Of a DNA stretch of 64,000 nucleotides, positions 38,661 through 51,081 are shown piece after piece (positions within the stretch are counted from its first letter, which is position 1; the number at the start of each line of letters is the position of its first letter). A program made the position numbers and the translations under genes. Source of the DNA: Coenobita brevimanus (taxonomy: Eukaryota > Arthropoda > Malacostraca > Decapoda > Coenobitidae); contig CM064683.1 in NCBI GenBank assembly GCA_032717465.1, positions 35,338,042-35,402,041 of the forward strand. The letters run 5' to 3'. The notes beneath the pieces are model-generated. The model saw nothing but the letters and a program-made list of their open reading frames with translations, made no database searches and was not told the DNA's origin.

Positions 38661-40850
38661 CACAACTGATTTCATAATATAGATGGTCGGCAGCACACAA
38701 TGCTGGAAGGCGACCGTCGGCAGAATATCCCCTACCTTGTATGATAAATAGTTGTTATTGTTTGTTTTGCTTTATGCTGCTTATTACTCTTCGCCATTTA
38801 TAATCCTCCACATCCACTCTCCCCAGCCGAGCAGTGCTGAAACCTTCACATTCACCGTCCAAGATTTCCTCTACTCAATAGCAAAAGGTCTCAGAAGAAG
38901 CAATAAGTCTGTTGCTGCTTACTTTCACGTGTGGTCCTTTATACTCATTTTAACCACCAAGCCTCTACACCCACTCACACCAATCATACAACGTTCAAAC
39001 TTTCACATTCAACGTACAAGATTATCACCTACTTCACAGCACACCTCGAAAGGATCAAGAAGCTCGTTGTTGTTTGTTTACATTCGTCATTCTATACTCT
39101 TCCTTATCACCCTAACCCCCATCACCCTTTCACCCAGATGTGGTATGTTCAAAGCATCTGTTTCGTCGTACATGGTATCCCCTACTCTACAGCAAATGGT
39201 CTTTAAAGAGTCAATAGTTATTTTGTTGACTGCTTTGTTTTGTACTCCTTTGTTTACCTCACCATTCCTAGGATCTCCACCCACTTTCATCAGCCATGCA
39301 CTTCTCAAGTCGTAGCATACAGTATACATGATTATCCACTACTCTTTATCTAACGACCTCAAACTGTTCAGCTAGTATGCTGCTCTTTGCTGCTTTCTTT
39401 GATGTTTTCTTCATACTTCTTCTTACCTTCATCATTCTCTACACCCACACTTAGCTAAGCCACACATTACTTAAGCCAGTCGGTACAAGATATTCCCTAC
39501 TCTATAACATACATACAGCATCAGAATTATCAGTAAATCCATTGTTGTTTGCTTCGTCTGTGTTCTAAACGCCCCTCCTTCGGACTCGCCCTCTACACTC
39601 CCCAGCCACGCAGTGTTCAAGTCTTCATTTGTAGGACTGACTCAGCAAGTTTTTCAAAACTTTTCCACTTTGCCTTCTGTGCTTCGCTTCTTGTCCCCGG
39701 CATTCCAGGCCCTACTCAGCTGCCCGGTGTTGGTATGAACCCAGTGTTACGACCGTGTGCTAAAAAGTCTCGTAAAAGACCGTAGCGCCTCTGTGCGATC
39801 AAGTCTGCATATTCTGCCTTTGCATATTCCCATCTTTGGTGTTTACCTGTATATGTTTTAAGTGTCACATGGTTTGCCTCGGGAAAGCGTAAGACGATAA
39901 AAGGGCCTAATGCGTAACTTAGGGAGAGCAGTTACCAAGCCTCCTATGCCACCTGAAGTACGCCCTTTCAGTCCGATGACGTATCTTATTACTGGTACCA
40001 CTTAGCATTTATATTTAAACTTGCACAGATCTCCAGTGGTGAAGGGGTTATGAAGGCTATGTTTAATCCATCCATTTCGAAAAGTCTACGCTGAACTGCA
40101 TAAAGTCGTCTGAAAATAGAGAACAGAATGCAAAAGACGTAAACAGATTGAACAGGCTTTAACTTAAAATCGCCAAACGCAAAGCAAACCCCCATTTTTA
40201 TGATAATTTCTGGAGCAAGTGACGGGCCTTTCTGTATCCTTGCTGAAAGTAGCTGGATGTAGGATGCATGCTAAACATACCCAACTGTCAGAGATACTAT
40301 ATTCCTTACCGTCAAAAAATCCCTACATACCAAGTCACTTTTTCTATATTGATCGACGCTGATTAAAGGTCAGTTTTCAAAAACCTTAACACTTTGATAG
40401 CGTGGATGCAATAATACGATGAAAATCGTAGGGTCGTAGTTAGGATGGAATACATTATAGTCATCATCTTCATCACCACCTAAACGCTAGTTCTCACAGA
40501 TTAATGGACTGGGAGGGATCCAGAAATAGGAACGGAAAATTGCAGCAGAAGAAGAAACATCAAGAGAGTGCCCAGCTAAATGGTCAATACATATATTCAC
40601 CAGTCATTCAAGCCTTTAAAATTCTCGGCTCCATCTCGCTGGCCTTATGCCTCACACACAGGAATGTGCCTCATAATTCTTGTGGAAGAGGTCATTTCTT
40701 TGGCAGCCAAGCAGAAAAAATAATAATAAGATAAAAATGAATGTAGCCCTTGTCATGCGCATCTCCATTCATACTTACGCCATCAGTCTCAGTCATTTGC
40801 GAAATTATTTACTTCCTCAACGTCCATACTTAGGTTACTGACATTTTCAC
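38661..40850. other. noncoding part of copy B
   Basis: Collinear with about 19080-20760 through anchors at 39640-39740 and 40150-40300. No gene signal. Confidence 0.55.
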
Positions 40851-41455
40851 CTGTCATTATACACTCACTTTTTTTGCCCTTGTTCCCACCTTTGTACTCA
40901 CTCATATATTCTTCATCCATTGTCCTGTTTATATCCATTCATCTAGTACCTTCCAAGTACACTTTTTCTACCCCCTGATTTACAGACTTCCATAAACTAT
41001 ATACATTCCTTGGCAGCACCATTTCTACTGCTCGAACCCTTGATTTATATTTTTTAAATGCACGAGCCACTTCCAGGTCTCACACCCGTAAATCAATCTG
41101 GTCACCTTAATACATTCTTTGTGCATTAGTGCTCAATCCTCTATACCGTATCGAAGCTTTCAAACACCGGCCACTCGCTGTATTTCCTTGGGCCACTCTG
41201 TTTTCCATTTCCTTTACACAGTAACCTCATATTTGTTACTGGAAACATGTAATAGAACTTTTCCACCACCTCCAGTCTCCCTCCATTCACAAACATTATA
41301 TACTGTATTTTTGAGTCCCCTTCTCTCATAAAACCCTTTGTTTTACTTTGATCTACAAAAAATTTGTTGCCCATAAGCATTCACAAAGATCTGCGTCTGT
41401 CAACAAGGATTCATCTCACTATCAGCAGTTAATAAAAGTTCATCATTAGGAAAGA
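40850..41455 (-). pseudogene. ancient RTE-like LINE RT fragment, copy B
   Basis: On the minus strand, scattered frames give A-D-S-E, G-D-S-K-I-Q-Y-I-M-F-V-N-G-G-R-L-E-V-V-E-K-F-Y-Y, then L-I-Y-G-C-E-T-W-K-W-L and K-S-R-V-R-A-V-E-M-V-L-P-R-N. These correspond to the post-FADD, thumb and C-terminal blocks of an RTE-like LINE (YGSEAWTL and RAVEMSYLR in the younger families). It has many shifts and stops. The copy A counterpart is at 20870-21120. This LINE inserted before the segmental duplication. Confidence 0.6.
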
Positions 41456-41460
41456 GATAG

Positions 41461-42820
41461 TCTATCTATCTATCTATTGCCAGACGCCTCAATCCCGTTT
41501 GGGGTGGCCACAAACAAATCGCCTCCAAGTCGCCCTGTCCCCCGCCATTTCACTGCCCTGCTCCCAACTCACACACCCCTCTCTCATATACCTCTCCACC
41601 CCATCCCTCCATCTCATCCTCGGCCTCCCCCTCCCTCTTCCCCCCTCCACCTCACTCACATACACTCTCTTCGTCAGTCTTTCGCCCTCCATCCTCTCCA
41701 CATGGCCAAACCACCTCAGTGTATTCCTCATAACGCTTCCTATCACATCCACATCCACACCACAACGCTCCTTTATATCCTCATTCGTCAGCCTGTCTCT
41801 CCACGTGACTCCACAGGCTCCTCTTAAATAACTCATTTCCACTGCTCTCACTCTTGACTTGTGTCCTTCCAACAATGTCCAAGCTTCACTTCCGTACGTT
41901 AGAGTTGGTATCACAATACTGTCATGTAGTAACTTTTTCACTTCCATGCTCACTTCCCTGTTTCTTATCACTGCTTTCAAGGAACCAGCAACCTTTCTTC
42001 CCTGCTGTACCCTTTCAAGCACTTCACCCTCCAAACCTCCATCCTTACTCATCACACTACCCAAATACTTAAACGTACTCACATTTTCCAATTACTCACC
42101 ATCTAACCTCGCTGTACATTCACTAACTTCACCTCTCTCAAAGACCATCACTTTACTCTTCCCTACATTCACCTTTAGGTTCCGTTTCTTACACACTCTC
42201 TCAAACTCATCCACCAAGCCTTGCAGCTCCACTTCGTCTTCACTCAACAACACAGTATCATCTGCAAACAACAGTACAGGGAGTTTCCAAACACTATCCT
42301 CTCTCACCAGGGCCACTCCAACATCCACTATCCTACCTTGTACCTCTTTTATTACCCCATCCATGTACAGATTGAACAACCATGGAGACATGACACATCC
42401 TTGTTTCAAACCAACTTTCAAAGAGAAAAATTCACTTAGTTCACCATCCACACGCACTGCAGCCTTCGCACCATCGTACATACTCTTCACAGCATTCAAC
42501 AACTTCCCATCTACTCCATATATTCTTAACACTTTCCACAATCCTTGTCTATCCACCCTGTCATATGCTTTCTCCAAATCCATGAAAGCCGCATACAACT
42601 TCTTTCCCTTCTCTAGAAACTTTTCCACTAAAGATCTAAGAATGAATATCTGATCTACACAACCTCTTCCCTTCCTAAAGCCTCCCTGTTCTTCTCCAAC
42701 TAATTTCTCTGTTCTTTCTCTAACTCTGTCTATAAGTATCCTACCATACACTTTTCCTATTATACTAAGAAGACAAATGCCCCTATGATTACCACACACT
42801 TCTTTTTCCCCTTTTCCTTT
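41461..42820 (-). pseudogene. LINE subfamily beta, 3' half (split by a nested LINE)
   Basis: This is the RT half of a LINE whose endonuclease half is at 45531-47130. Minus-strand blocks: C-G-N-H-R-G-I-C-L-L-S-I-I-G-K-V-Y-G-R-I-L (42799 downward), G-G-F-R-K-G-R-G-C-V-D-Q, A-F-M-D-L-E-K-A-Y-D-R-V-D (palm A), G-L-K-Q-G-C-V-M-S-P-W-L-F-N, L-L-F-A-D-D-T-V-L-L-S-E-D-E (catalytic FADD). Then Y-L-G-S-V-M-S-K-D-G, Y-G-S-E-A-W-T-L-L-E, R-W-F-G-H-V-E-R-M and R-F-V-C-G-H-P-K-R-D at the end. One TAA stop interrupts it near 42090; otherwise it is open. The (TAGA)n tail is at 41461-41477. It is closer to the LINEs at 23813 and 49600 than to those at 28036 and 42822 (LLEGHKS against LQEGNKS). Confidence 0.9.
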
Positions 42821-42821
42821 G

Positions 42822-45530
42822 TCTATCTATCTATCTATAGCCCGACGCCCTAATCCCGCAAAGGGTGGCCGCAGACAAAACGCCTCCAAGTCACTCTGTC
42901 ACCCACCATTTGACTCCCCTCCCCCCAACTCACCCCCCCCTCCCTTATATACCTCTCAACTCCATCCCTCCACCTCATCCTCGGTCTACCCCTCCGTCTC
43001 CCTCCCTCCACCTCACCTACATACACCCTCTTAGTCAGTCTTTCATTCTCCATCCTCTCCACATGTCCAAACCACCTCAGTGTATTTCTCCTAATCTTTT
43101 CAACCACATCCACATCTACCCCACAACGTTCCTTCACTTCTTCATTCGTCAACCTGTCCCTCCATGTCACTCCACATGCTCCTTTCAAGTAACTCATTTC
43201 CACTGCTCTCACTCTTGACTTGTTCCCCTCTTGCAAGGTCCACGCCTCGCTTCCATACGTCAGGGTAGGGATCACAATACCATCATGCAGTGACTTCTTA
43301 ACTTCCATACTCACCTCCCTATTTCTCATCACTGCTTTCAGTGTGCCAACAACCTTCCTTCCCTGCTGTACCCTTTCACGCACTTCATCCCCCAAAGTTC
43401 CATCCTTACTCATCACACTACCCAAGTACTTGAATGCACTCACATTCTCCATATCCTCACCATCCAACCTCACTGCACACTCTGTGACTTCATTCCTCTC
43501 AAACACCATAACTTTACTTTTGTTTACATTAACTTTCAGCTTCCTCCTCCTACACACTGTCCCAAATTCATTCACCAAACCTTGCAACTCCCATTCATCT
43601 TCACTCCAACAATACTGTATCATCAGCAAACAGCAACACCGGAAGCTTCCAAATCTCACCCTCATTCATTAGGGCCACCCCCACATCCACTGCCCTACCT
43701 TGTACCTCCTTTACGACCCCATCCATATATATATTAAACAGCCATGGAGACATTACACACCCCTGTTTCAGTCCCACATTGAGATCAAAGAACTCACTCA
43801 GCTCACCATCCACTCGCACCGTAGCCCTAGCTCCCTCGTACATACTCTTCACAGCACTCAGCAATTTCCCCTCCACTCCATATATTCTTAATACCTTCCA
43901 CATACCTTTCCTATCTATTCTGTCACAAGCTTTCTCCAAGTCCATGAAGGCAGCGTACACTTTCCTTCCCTTCTCTAGATACTTCTCCACTAAACATCTT
44001 AGAACAAATATCTGATCTACACACCCTTTTCCCTTCCTAAATCCCCCTTGTTCTTCTCCAACTAGCTCCTCTGTCATATGCCTAACCCTATCAATGAGTA
44101 TTCTACCATGTATTTTACCAGTCACACTAAGAAGGCAAATACGGTACCCCTATGGTTACCACATACTTCTCTCTCCCCTTTTCCTTTGTACAGAGGAACA
44201 ATTATACCTGATTTCCAGTCCTCTGGAACCCTTCCCTCTTCCCAAGCCAATCTACACAACTTCCATATCCACTCCACAACAATCTCACCCCCATACCTAA
44301 GCATTTCACCACACACTCCATCAATTCCTGGGGCCTTTCCCAGCTCAATCTTCTTCATCGCTTCCACTACTTCCGCCCTACTGATCTCTTCCTCCCTCCT
44401 CTCATCTCTTCTTCTCCCAGCCATTCCCCAACCACTTATACTCACACTGCTCTCACTCTCTACATTCAACAAATCCTCAAAGTGCTCCTTCCATCTCCTC
44501 AATTTCTCTCTCTTCTCCACCAACAATCTATTATTCCTATCTTTCACTCCCCTACTATTTCCCCTTTCACACTGCCTTACTTTCTTTACCTCCTTCCAAA
44601 ACAATTTCTTACTCTCCCTCCATTTCACACTCAGATTCCTCCCAAACTCTTCATTCACTTTCTTCTTACTCTCCTTCACCAGTCTCTTAACCTCCCTTCT
44701 CCTGCTCACATATACCTCTCTCTTCTCTCTCTCATCTTCTCCCCTTCCTCTACTCGCCAACCATTCACCATATGCCTTCTTCTTTTGTTCCACAGCTCGT
44801 TTCACCTCATCATTCCACCATGCTGTCCCTTGCACACCCTTGCATCTCCTCCTCTCTCCACAAACCGCCTCACACACTGCGCTTATCTCTTCCGTGAATA
44901 TCTTACATACGTCTTCCACCCCTTCCATCTGCTCTAGCTCATACCTTCCCAATCTTTCTTCCACTATGCTCTTATACTCTGTCCTCTTCTCACTATCATG
45001 CAATTTCTCCACTCTTCTCACAGGAGCTGCTTCCTCCTGTCTTCCCCTTCGCCTCCTCAACCACTTTCTTTGCAGCTCTACCTTGGCCATCACTAAGTGA
45101 TGGTCCGAGACTCCATTCCCCCACCCTCTCCACACCCTTGCATCCAACACTTGTCTTCTCATTCGCTCATCCACACACACGTAGTCTATCATTGCCTTTC
45201 GTTCAACAAGTTCACCATCCATCCTCCTCATTACTCTCCATGTATACCGGTGGATCATCTTATGACGAAAGTAGGTGTTGGTTATTGCCAACCCCTTACC
45301 AGCACAGATGTCCACCAAAGCACTACCATTCCCATCTACTTCCGCTGGCACACCCCACTGACCAACCACTCCATCCACTCGTACATTCCCGACTTTGCCA
45401 TTCATGTCTCCAATCAACAGCACTCTCTCGCTCCTCTCAAACTTGTCCATACATGCTTCTACTCTCGCCCAAAACTCATCTTTCACTCTTGCCACTCGAT
45501 CCTCTGTTGGAGCATACACACATAATTATA
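42822..45530 (-). pseudogene. LINE subfamily alpha, nested inside a beta LINE
   Basis: The minus-strand copy is 5'-truncated inside the endonuclease (first block V-Y-A-P-T-E-D-R-V near 45518). Later blocks: G-D-M-N-G-K-V-G, S-D-H-H-L-V, then RT blocks A-F-M-D-L-E-K-A-C-D-R, G-L-K-Q-G-C-V-M-S-P-W-L-F-N, L-L-F-A-D-D-T-V-L-L, Y-G-S-E-A-W-T-L-Q-E and R-W-F-G-H-V-E-R-M, ending R-F-V-C-G-H-P-L-R-D. It is very close to the LINE at 28036-31136. Defects: a 5-base insertion near 44140 (GGTAC context) and one extra C near 43608 just after FADD, both shifting the frame. A (TAGA)n tail lies at 42822-42838. It sits between G-I-I-V and K-G-K-G-E-K-E-V of the host LINE with about ten host bases lost, and I see no clear target-site duplication. 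Confidence 0.9.
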
Positions 45531-47130
45531 CCTGACTTCCAATCCTCCGGGACTCTACCTTCCTCCCAGGCCAATCTGCACATTTTCCACATCCATTCTA
45601 CTACTATCTCTCCCCCATGCTTCAGCATTTCACCACACACTCCATCAATTCCTGGGGCTTTCCCCGATTTAACTTTCTTCATTGCTTCCACAACTTCTAT
45701 CCTACTGATTTCTTCCTGTCTTCTCACCTCCCTCCTTCTCCCAGCCATTCCCCAGCCACTTATACTTGCATTACTTCCATCCTCTACGTTCAACAATTCC
45801 TTAAAGTGTTCTCTCCATCTGCTCACTTTTTCTCCCTTCTCCACTAGTAATCTACCATTTTTATCTTTCACTCCCCTGCTAACTTCTCTTCCACCCTGTC
45901 TTACTCTTTTCACTTCTCTCCAGAACATTTTCTTACAGTCCCTCCACTTTACACTCAAATTCCTTCCAAATTCCTCATCCACTCTCTTCTTACTCTCTCT
46001 TACTAATCTTTTCACCTCTCTCTTCCTTTCCACATATAACTCTCTCTTCCGCCTCTCAACTTCTTCCACGCCCCTATTTCTCACCCATTCATTGTATGCT
46101 TTCTTCTTTTGTGCCACAGCCTGTTTCACCTCTTCAGTCCACCACGCTGTTCCTTGTACCCCCCTCCGCCTTCTCTTCCTTCCACACACCACATCACATG
46201 CTGCACATATTTCTTCTGTAAATATCTTACACACACCTTCCACATCTCCCATCTGCTCCAATTCATATTTGTCCAATCATTCCTCCACTTCTCTCTTATA
46301 CTCTGCCTTTTTCTCATCCTCTTGTAACCTTTCCACTCTCCTTGCAACTACTCCTTCCTCTCGTCTTTCCCTTCTTCTATTCCTCCGTCTCACTTGCATC
46401 CTAATTCTGGCCACCACCAAGTAGTGGTCAGAAAGTCCACTCCCCCAACCTCTATACACTCTTGCATCCTTTACACATCTTCGCATCCTTTCATCCACAC
46501 ACACATAATCAATCATTGCCTTCCTTTCATTCAGTTCACCACCCATCCTTCTCATCACTCGCCATGTATACCTGTGGATCATTTTATGCCTGAAGAGGGT
46601 ATTGGCTATCACCAATCCCCTCCCAGCACAAATGTCCACTAACGCACTCCCATTCTCATCTATCTCGGCAGGCACACCCCACTCACCAACTATTCCATCC
46701 ACCTTCACATTACCAACTTTACCATTCATATCACCAATCAAAAACACTCTCTCATTCCTTCCAAACTTTTCCATGCACATTTCCACATTTGTCCAGAACT
46801 CTTCTCTCACTCTTCTAGCACGATCTTGCGTTGGCGCATACACACACACAATCGCCCACATTTGTATGCCAACTTTCAACTTTACCCACACAATCCTTGA
46901 CCCAACTGATCCATACTGTCTTATGCTCTTCTTCCATCTTTTACTCACAACTACACACACTCCTTCCTTTGCCCTCTCATTCTCATCTACTCCTGCACAT
47001 ATACCCCATCCATACTCCCATTCTCTCACACTTTCTCCTCTCCATTTTGTTTCAGTTATTCCACATACATCCACTTTCGCACCCTCAAGCACCTGGACAA
47101 TCTCTCTCTCTTTCACCTCATCATTCGCTA
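45531..47130 (-). pseudogene. LINE subfamily beta, 5' half with APE endonuclease
   Basis: On the minus strand it begins at N-D-E-V-K-E-R-E-I-V-Q-V-L-E. Then I-T-E-T-K-W (catalytic Glu), V-C-V-Y-A-P-T-Q-D, G-D-M-N-G-K-V-G, H-K-M-I-H-R-Y-T-W-R and S-D-H-Y-L-V-V complete an APE-type endonuclease. A linker follows and the frame runs to V-P-E-D-W-K-S-G-I-I, where the nested LINE interrupts it. The RT half resumes at 42815. The only other defect seen is a TGA stop near 46276. It is probably 5'-truncated by a few dozen codons compared with 49600-50345. Confidence 0.9.
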
Positions 47131-48000
47131 GATAGAATATTGCAAAATAATGTCCTCGGACTAGGTGATTTCAGGACTGTCTCACATGATCGGTTTGGGG
47201 AGTATATTCTATTCACCTCTTGCGTCCAGCATTCCACATACAGAACAACGCATTACTTTCACATGTGTCTGACTTCTCCGTTCAACACTCAGAAATCTTG
47301 CATACCCAACATCCCACTTACACAGCAACATAACAACATATCAACTTACCATGTGTCTAACTCAAACAGTCCACATTCAGATATTTTAAGTGCACAACGT
47401 GCAACACTCAGGCCTCATACAAGCACAACATGCTACATTCTGACCTTCTGCATACCCAACATCCCAAGTACACAACATACCACCGAACCATGAGTCTAAC
47501 TCAGACAAACCACATTCCGATCTCTTATATCCATAGCATGAAACATTCAGATCCTATACTCGCACAACGTGGCACATTTAGACCTTCTGCATACCCAGCA
47601 TTCCACATACACAGTAGCACATCGACTTCCTATGTGTGACTGATTCTAACGCTTCTGACATACCCACCAACCCAGAACAAAAGTAACAATCTACTTCGCA
47701 TGTGTCTGGTTCCAGCATGCTACTTTAGACCTCTTACAAACTCACTTATGAAACAAAGTTTTGACATGCCACACTCAGACCAAAATTCAGACACGCACAT
47801 CGACTCCACATGTGTCAGACTCCAACACTCCACATCCAGCCAGCCATCTCGACCTCACACACGTCTGTCCCAACTCAGACACTAACCCAACAACTCTTGC
47901 AAACTCTGACACAGCCTTGTCTCACCCGAAGCAACTTTTGACACCCTTCACAAACTCATTACACACAGTCAATTTCCTTCATAATAAAGCCATTGTATTC
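47131..48000. repeat. copy B sequence with degenerate ACATTC-AGAC repeats
   Basis: Words such as CATACCCAACATCCCA, CACATGTGTCTGAC and CACATTCAGAC recur every 50-90 bases. 47240-47400 aligns with 21885-22110 of copy A. It looks like a decayed tandem repeat. No gene signal. Confidence 0.6.
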
Positions 48001-48006
48001 CTGTTC

Positions 48007-48190
<184 letters not shown>

Positions 48191-48475
48191 CCACAATTAA
48201 GTATCCTAATCTTGTTGCCAAATAACTACTCATCTGTCAGCTTTAAAATTAACATAATTACACGATCAGCTCGACCCCCTTCCCTCCTAATTGCCTATTG
48301 CTCTTAATTATGTCTTCAATCTTTTCCTGATATAATCTGCATACATCTCCATTTAACTCTGTTACCATCCTTCCTCGATAATTATGGACATAATAATTTC
48401 TTTTCTCATTACCTTGTACAGTAACACCTCACTGCTTATTCCATTCATATTAATTCCTTGATAATTTGACTAATT

Positions 48476-48521
48476 ATTATCGCCCGCCTTTACCAAGGCG
48501 GAGCGATAATATTTTTCCCAG

Positions 48522-48598
<77 letters not shown>

Positions 48599-49048
48599 GT
48601 GTGTATCTGTTCCCATTATATCGCATGAACGGCTTGTGCTATCAACGTGAAACCTTCAGGGTATCAGGATGTGGCCAAAATCTTGGGCGAGTTCGAAAAT
48701 GGGGACTCGGGGCCAAGGTCAAGGTCACCAAAATGGCTGCCAAAGGTCAACTAGTTTTTATCGCCCGCCTTTAGCATCATTATGTCTCATGAATGGCTTG
48801 AGCTATCAACATGAAACCTTCATAGCATCAAGATATGGCCAAAATCTTCCGGGGGGGATGCGGCCCCAGGGGCCCCAGGGGGTGGTGCCTCCCCCGGTTC
48901 CCCCTGGGGGGGGCATCGTCCCCCAGCCCCCGGGAGGGGGGGACGCTTCCTCTGCCCCCCCTCTGTGAGGGCGCGTCCCCCGGCCGCGCTTGTAACTTGG
49001 CCAAAAGCATATTCTGCCGGGCGATTAGCATTCGGCTCCCGAATGCTT
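48476..49048 (+). mobile_element. GT-containing HINE/Helentron-like repeat with terminal hairpins
   Basis: The left end forms a stem-loop, ATTATCGCCCGCCTT against AAGGCGGAGCGATAAT with a TACC loop (48476-48510). A (GT)n array follows (48523-48604), then ATGAACGGCTTGTGCTATCA, then GGTCAAGGTCAAGGTCACC. A second start-like segment follows at 48757-48850 with CGCCCGCCTTTAGC and ATGAATGGCTTGAGCTATCA but without the array. A GC-rich core then leads to a 3' hairpin, AGCATTCG-GCTC-CGAATGCT (49027-49047). The copy at 22252-22639 shares the inner part and the 3' hairpin. The class is inferred from microsatellite plus 3' hairpin. There is no ORF, so it is non-autonomous. Confidence 0.6.
48850..48992. 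repeat. GC-rich block with long G and C runs
   Basis: About 140 bases with runs of five to eight G or C on both strands (for example GGGGGGG near 48850, 48915 and 48935), in a window that is otherwise AT-rich. The unit resembles GGGGGGGATGCGGCCCC but is not strictly periodic. It lies inside the hairpin-ended repeat. Confidence 0.8.
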
Positions 49049-49480
49049 TCCTTTCAATGTTTTCAGTATTAGTCCATGGGCCAGACCAGATATCGGTACC
49101 AGCTGAGTGGGCAAAACCTTACCTATACTAAATTACTTATTGGGTCACTAAACTCGTAAGCAAATTAGTATATGACAGCCTTTTCACAGGAGCAGTTTTA
49201 CATATTTATTGGACATTGTGTTACTTTCCCCTACTCGTGCCTTTGTATAATTTTCAGAAAAGCACACGAACAGCAAATATCATATTAACAGTCATGTAAT
49301 CTTGATCCTAAGGCAACTAAAATATTTATAAAGGTTGTTTATTGTATTAGAATCTGCATACACATTCTATTTTGAATTTGAATAATGCCGTTAAAGTATG
49401 TACATATATTGGCAAATGAAAAATGTGAGTTTGCACTCAAATCAGTACATACATTTCTCTATAATATTAGAAGATATTTG
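49049..49480. other. noncoding DNA, no feature seen
   Basis: AT-rich and without recognisable repeats or coding signal. Confidence 0.6.
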
Positions 49481-49489
49481 GGTGGGAAC

Positions 49490-50345
49490 CCTCTAACCAA
49501 CCAACACGTGTTCCTTACGTGACATCAGATGGGTTGGCGGAGGGTTAGTGCCCCTCCCCGGAAAACACTAAAATACAAACAAGAAGCCTTGGACCAGGAC
49601 TGACCAACAGGTGATGACAAGGGACCGAACAAAGGACATCGTACGGATTGCGACATGGAATGTACGGGGTGCAAATGATGAGGTGAAAGAGAGAGAGATT
49701 GTCCAGGTGCTTGAGGGTGCAAAAGTGGACATATACAGAATAACTGAGACTAAATGGATAGGTGAGAGTGTGAGAGAGTGGGCGTATAGATGGGGTATAT
49801 GACAGGGAGCAGGTGAGAATGAGAGGGCAATAGAAGGTGTATGTACTGTTGTGTGTAAGAGATGGAGAGGGAATATAACAGAGTATGGATTAGTTGGCTC
49901 AATGATTGTGTGGGTAAAACTGAAAATAGGACTACAAATGTGGGCAATTGTGTGTGTGTATGCGCAAACATAAGATCGTACAAGTGGAGTAAAAGAAAAG
50001 TTTTTGGCAAATGTGGAAGTGTGCATGGAAAAGTTTGAGAGGAATGAGAGTGTTTTTTTAATGGAGATATGAATAGAAAAGTAGGGAATGTGAAGGTGGA
50101 TGGAGTAGTTGGTGAGTGGGGTGTGCCTGCAGAAGTGGATGAGAATGACAGTGCTCTAGTGGACATTTGTGCAGGGAGGGGGATGGTGATAACCAATACC
50201 CTCTTCAGGCACAGAATGAGCCACAGGTATACGTGGCTATTGATGAGAAGGGTGGGTGGTGAACTGAATGAATGGAAGGCAATGACGATTATGTGTGTGT
50301 GGATGACAGGATGAGAAGGTGTGTAACGGATGCAAGAGCATACAG
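49490..50345 (+). pseudogene. LINE subfamily beta, 5' UTR and endonuclease part
   Basis: This copy keeps the longest 5' end of the family. A GC-richer leader with CCCCTCCCCGG at 49550-49562 precedes the frame at 49611. It gives R-I-A-T-W-N-V-R-G-A-N-D-E-V (the conserved Asn start of the APE fold), I-T-E-T-K-W near 49740, V-C-V-Y-A, then after a shift near 50058 D-M-N-R-K-V-G-N-V and H-R-Y-T-W. It has stops near 49801 and 49971. The C-terminal SDH box and the RT are missing. The last 130 bases of the LINE reappear at 50473-50600, so the middle has been lost or replaced. Confidence 0.8.
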
Positions 50346-50472
50346 TCCTTTGGATGAAGGGGTTAATAGTGTTACAAAATCATCTGGTAAGGATCTTATT
50401 ACTTTATAGGACAGTGTTATCCCGCAGCTGAATAAAACTGTCTGACGTTAACCAAAATAAAATATATACTGA
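50346..50472. other. non-LINE sequence between two LINE pieces
   Basis: Contains the word CAGCTGAATAAAACTGTCTGA. Its complement resembles the TTTTATTCAGC words at 5855, 14585 and 17462, so this is probably a scrap of the window's low-copy repeat. Confidence 0.45.
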
Positions 50473-50600
50473 GGATGAGATGGAGAAACGAAACGGGAGT
50501 GTGAGTTGGAGAGGGAACTTGATGGCAGAGGACAGAGTGATATGGAGGCGATTCGTTCGTGGCCACCCTTTCGGGATTAAGGCGTTTGGCTATAGACTGG
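50473..50600 (+). pseudogene. LINE subfamily beta, 3' terminal scrap
   Basis: Reads M-R-W-R-N-E and, in other frames, the RF-V-R-G-H-P-like and G-I-K-A-F-G-Y-R end that closes the other family members, followed by TATAGAC. It is the 3' end of the element that begins at 49490. Confidence 0.7.
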
Positions 50601-50865
50601 TGGGTACATAAATGAATATGTCGGTAAACTCAGGGACAAAAGTTCGCCAACCATTCTTTCGGGGTTCCTTCACACTCAGAGCATATCCGTCATGTTCCTC
50701 CCTGACGCACAGTACCCAGCAGAGGGATCCATCATTATCCCCCAAAAGGAGGCTGGTGGATTGCGCGAAGAGGGCAACTTCATGGTGAAATCCATCTGGT
50801 TCACATTCTGCAATTACAGAAACAACCACAACAGCAACGAAAACAATAACAGCAACAAGAACACA

Positions 50866-50901
50866 AACTACTACTACTTCTGTTACTACTGCTACCACTA
50901 T

Positions 50902-50961
<60 letters not shown>

Positions 50962-51014
50962 AACTACTAGGCTGCTACTGCTACTGCTGCTACTACTACT
51001 ACTACTACTACTTA

Positions 51015-51046
<32 letters not shown>

Positions 51047-51055
51047 TTTATTATT
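50866..51055. repeat. (ACT)n, (CTG) and (TTA)n triplet arrays
   Basis: ACT triplets at about 50866-50968, further CTA at 50970-51012 and TTA at 51014-51055. They directly precede the left inverted repeat of the Penelope-like element. Confidence 0.95.
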
Positions 51056-51081
51056 GATACATTATGACAGATGTACCTGTA

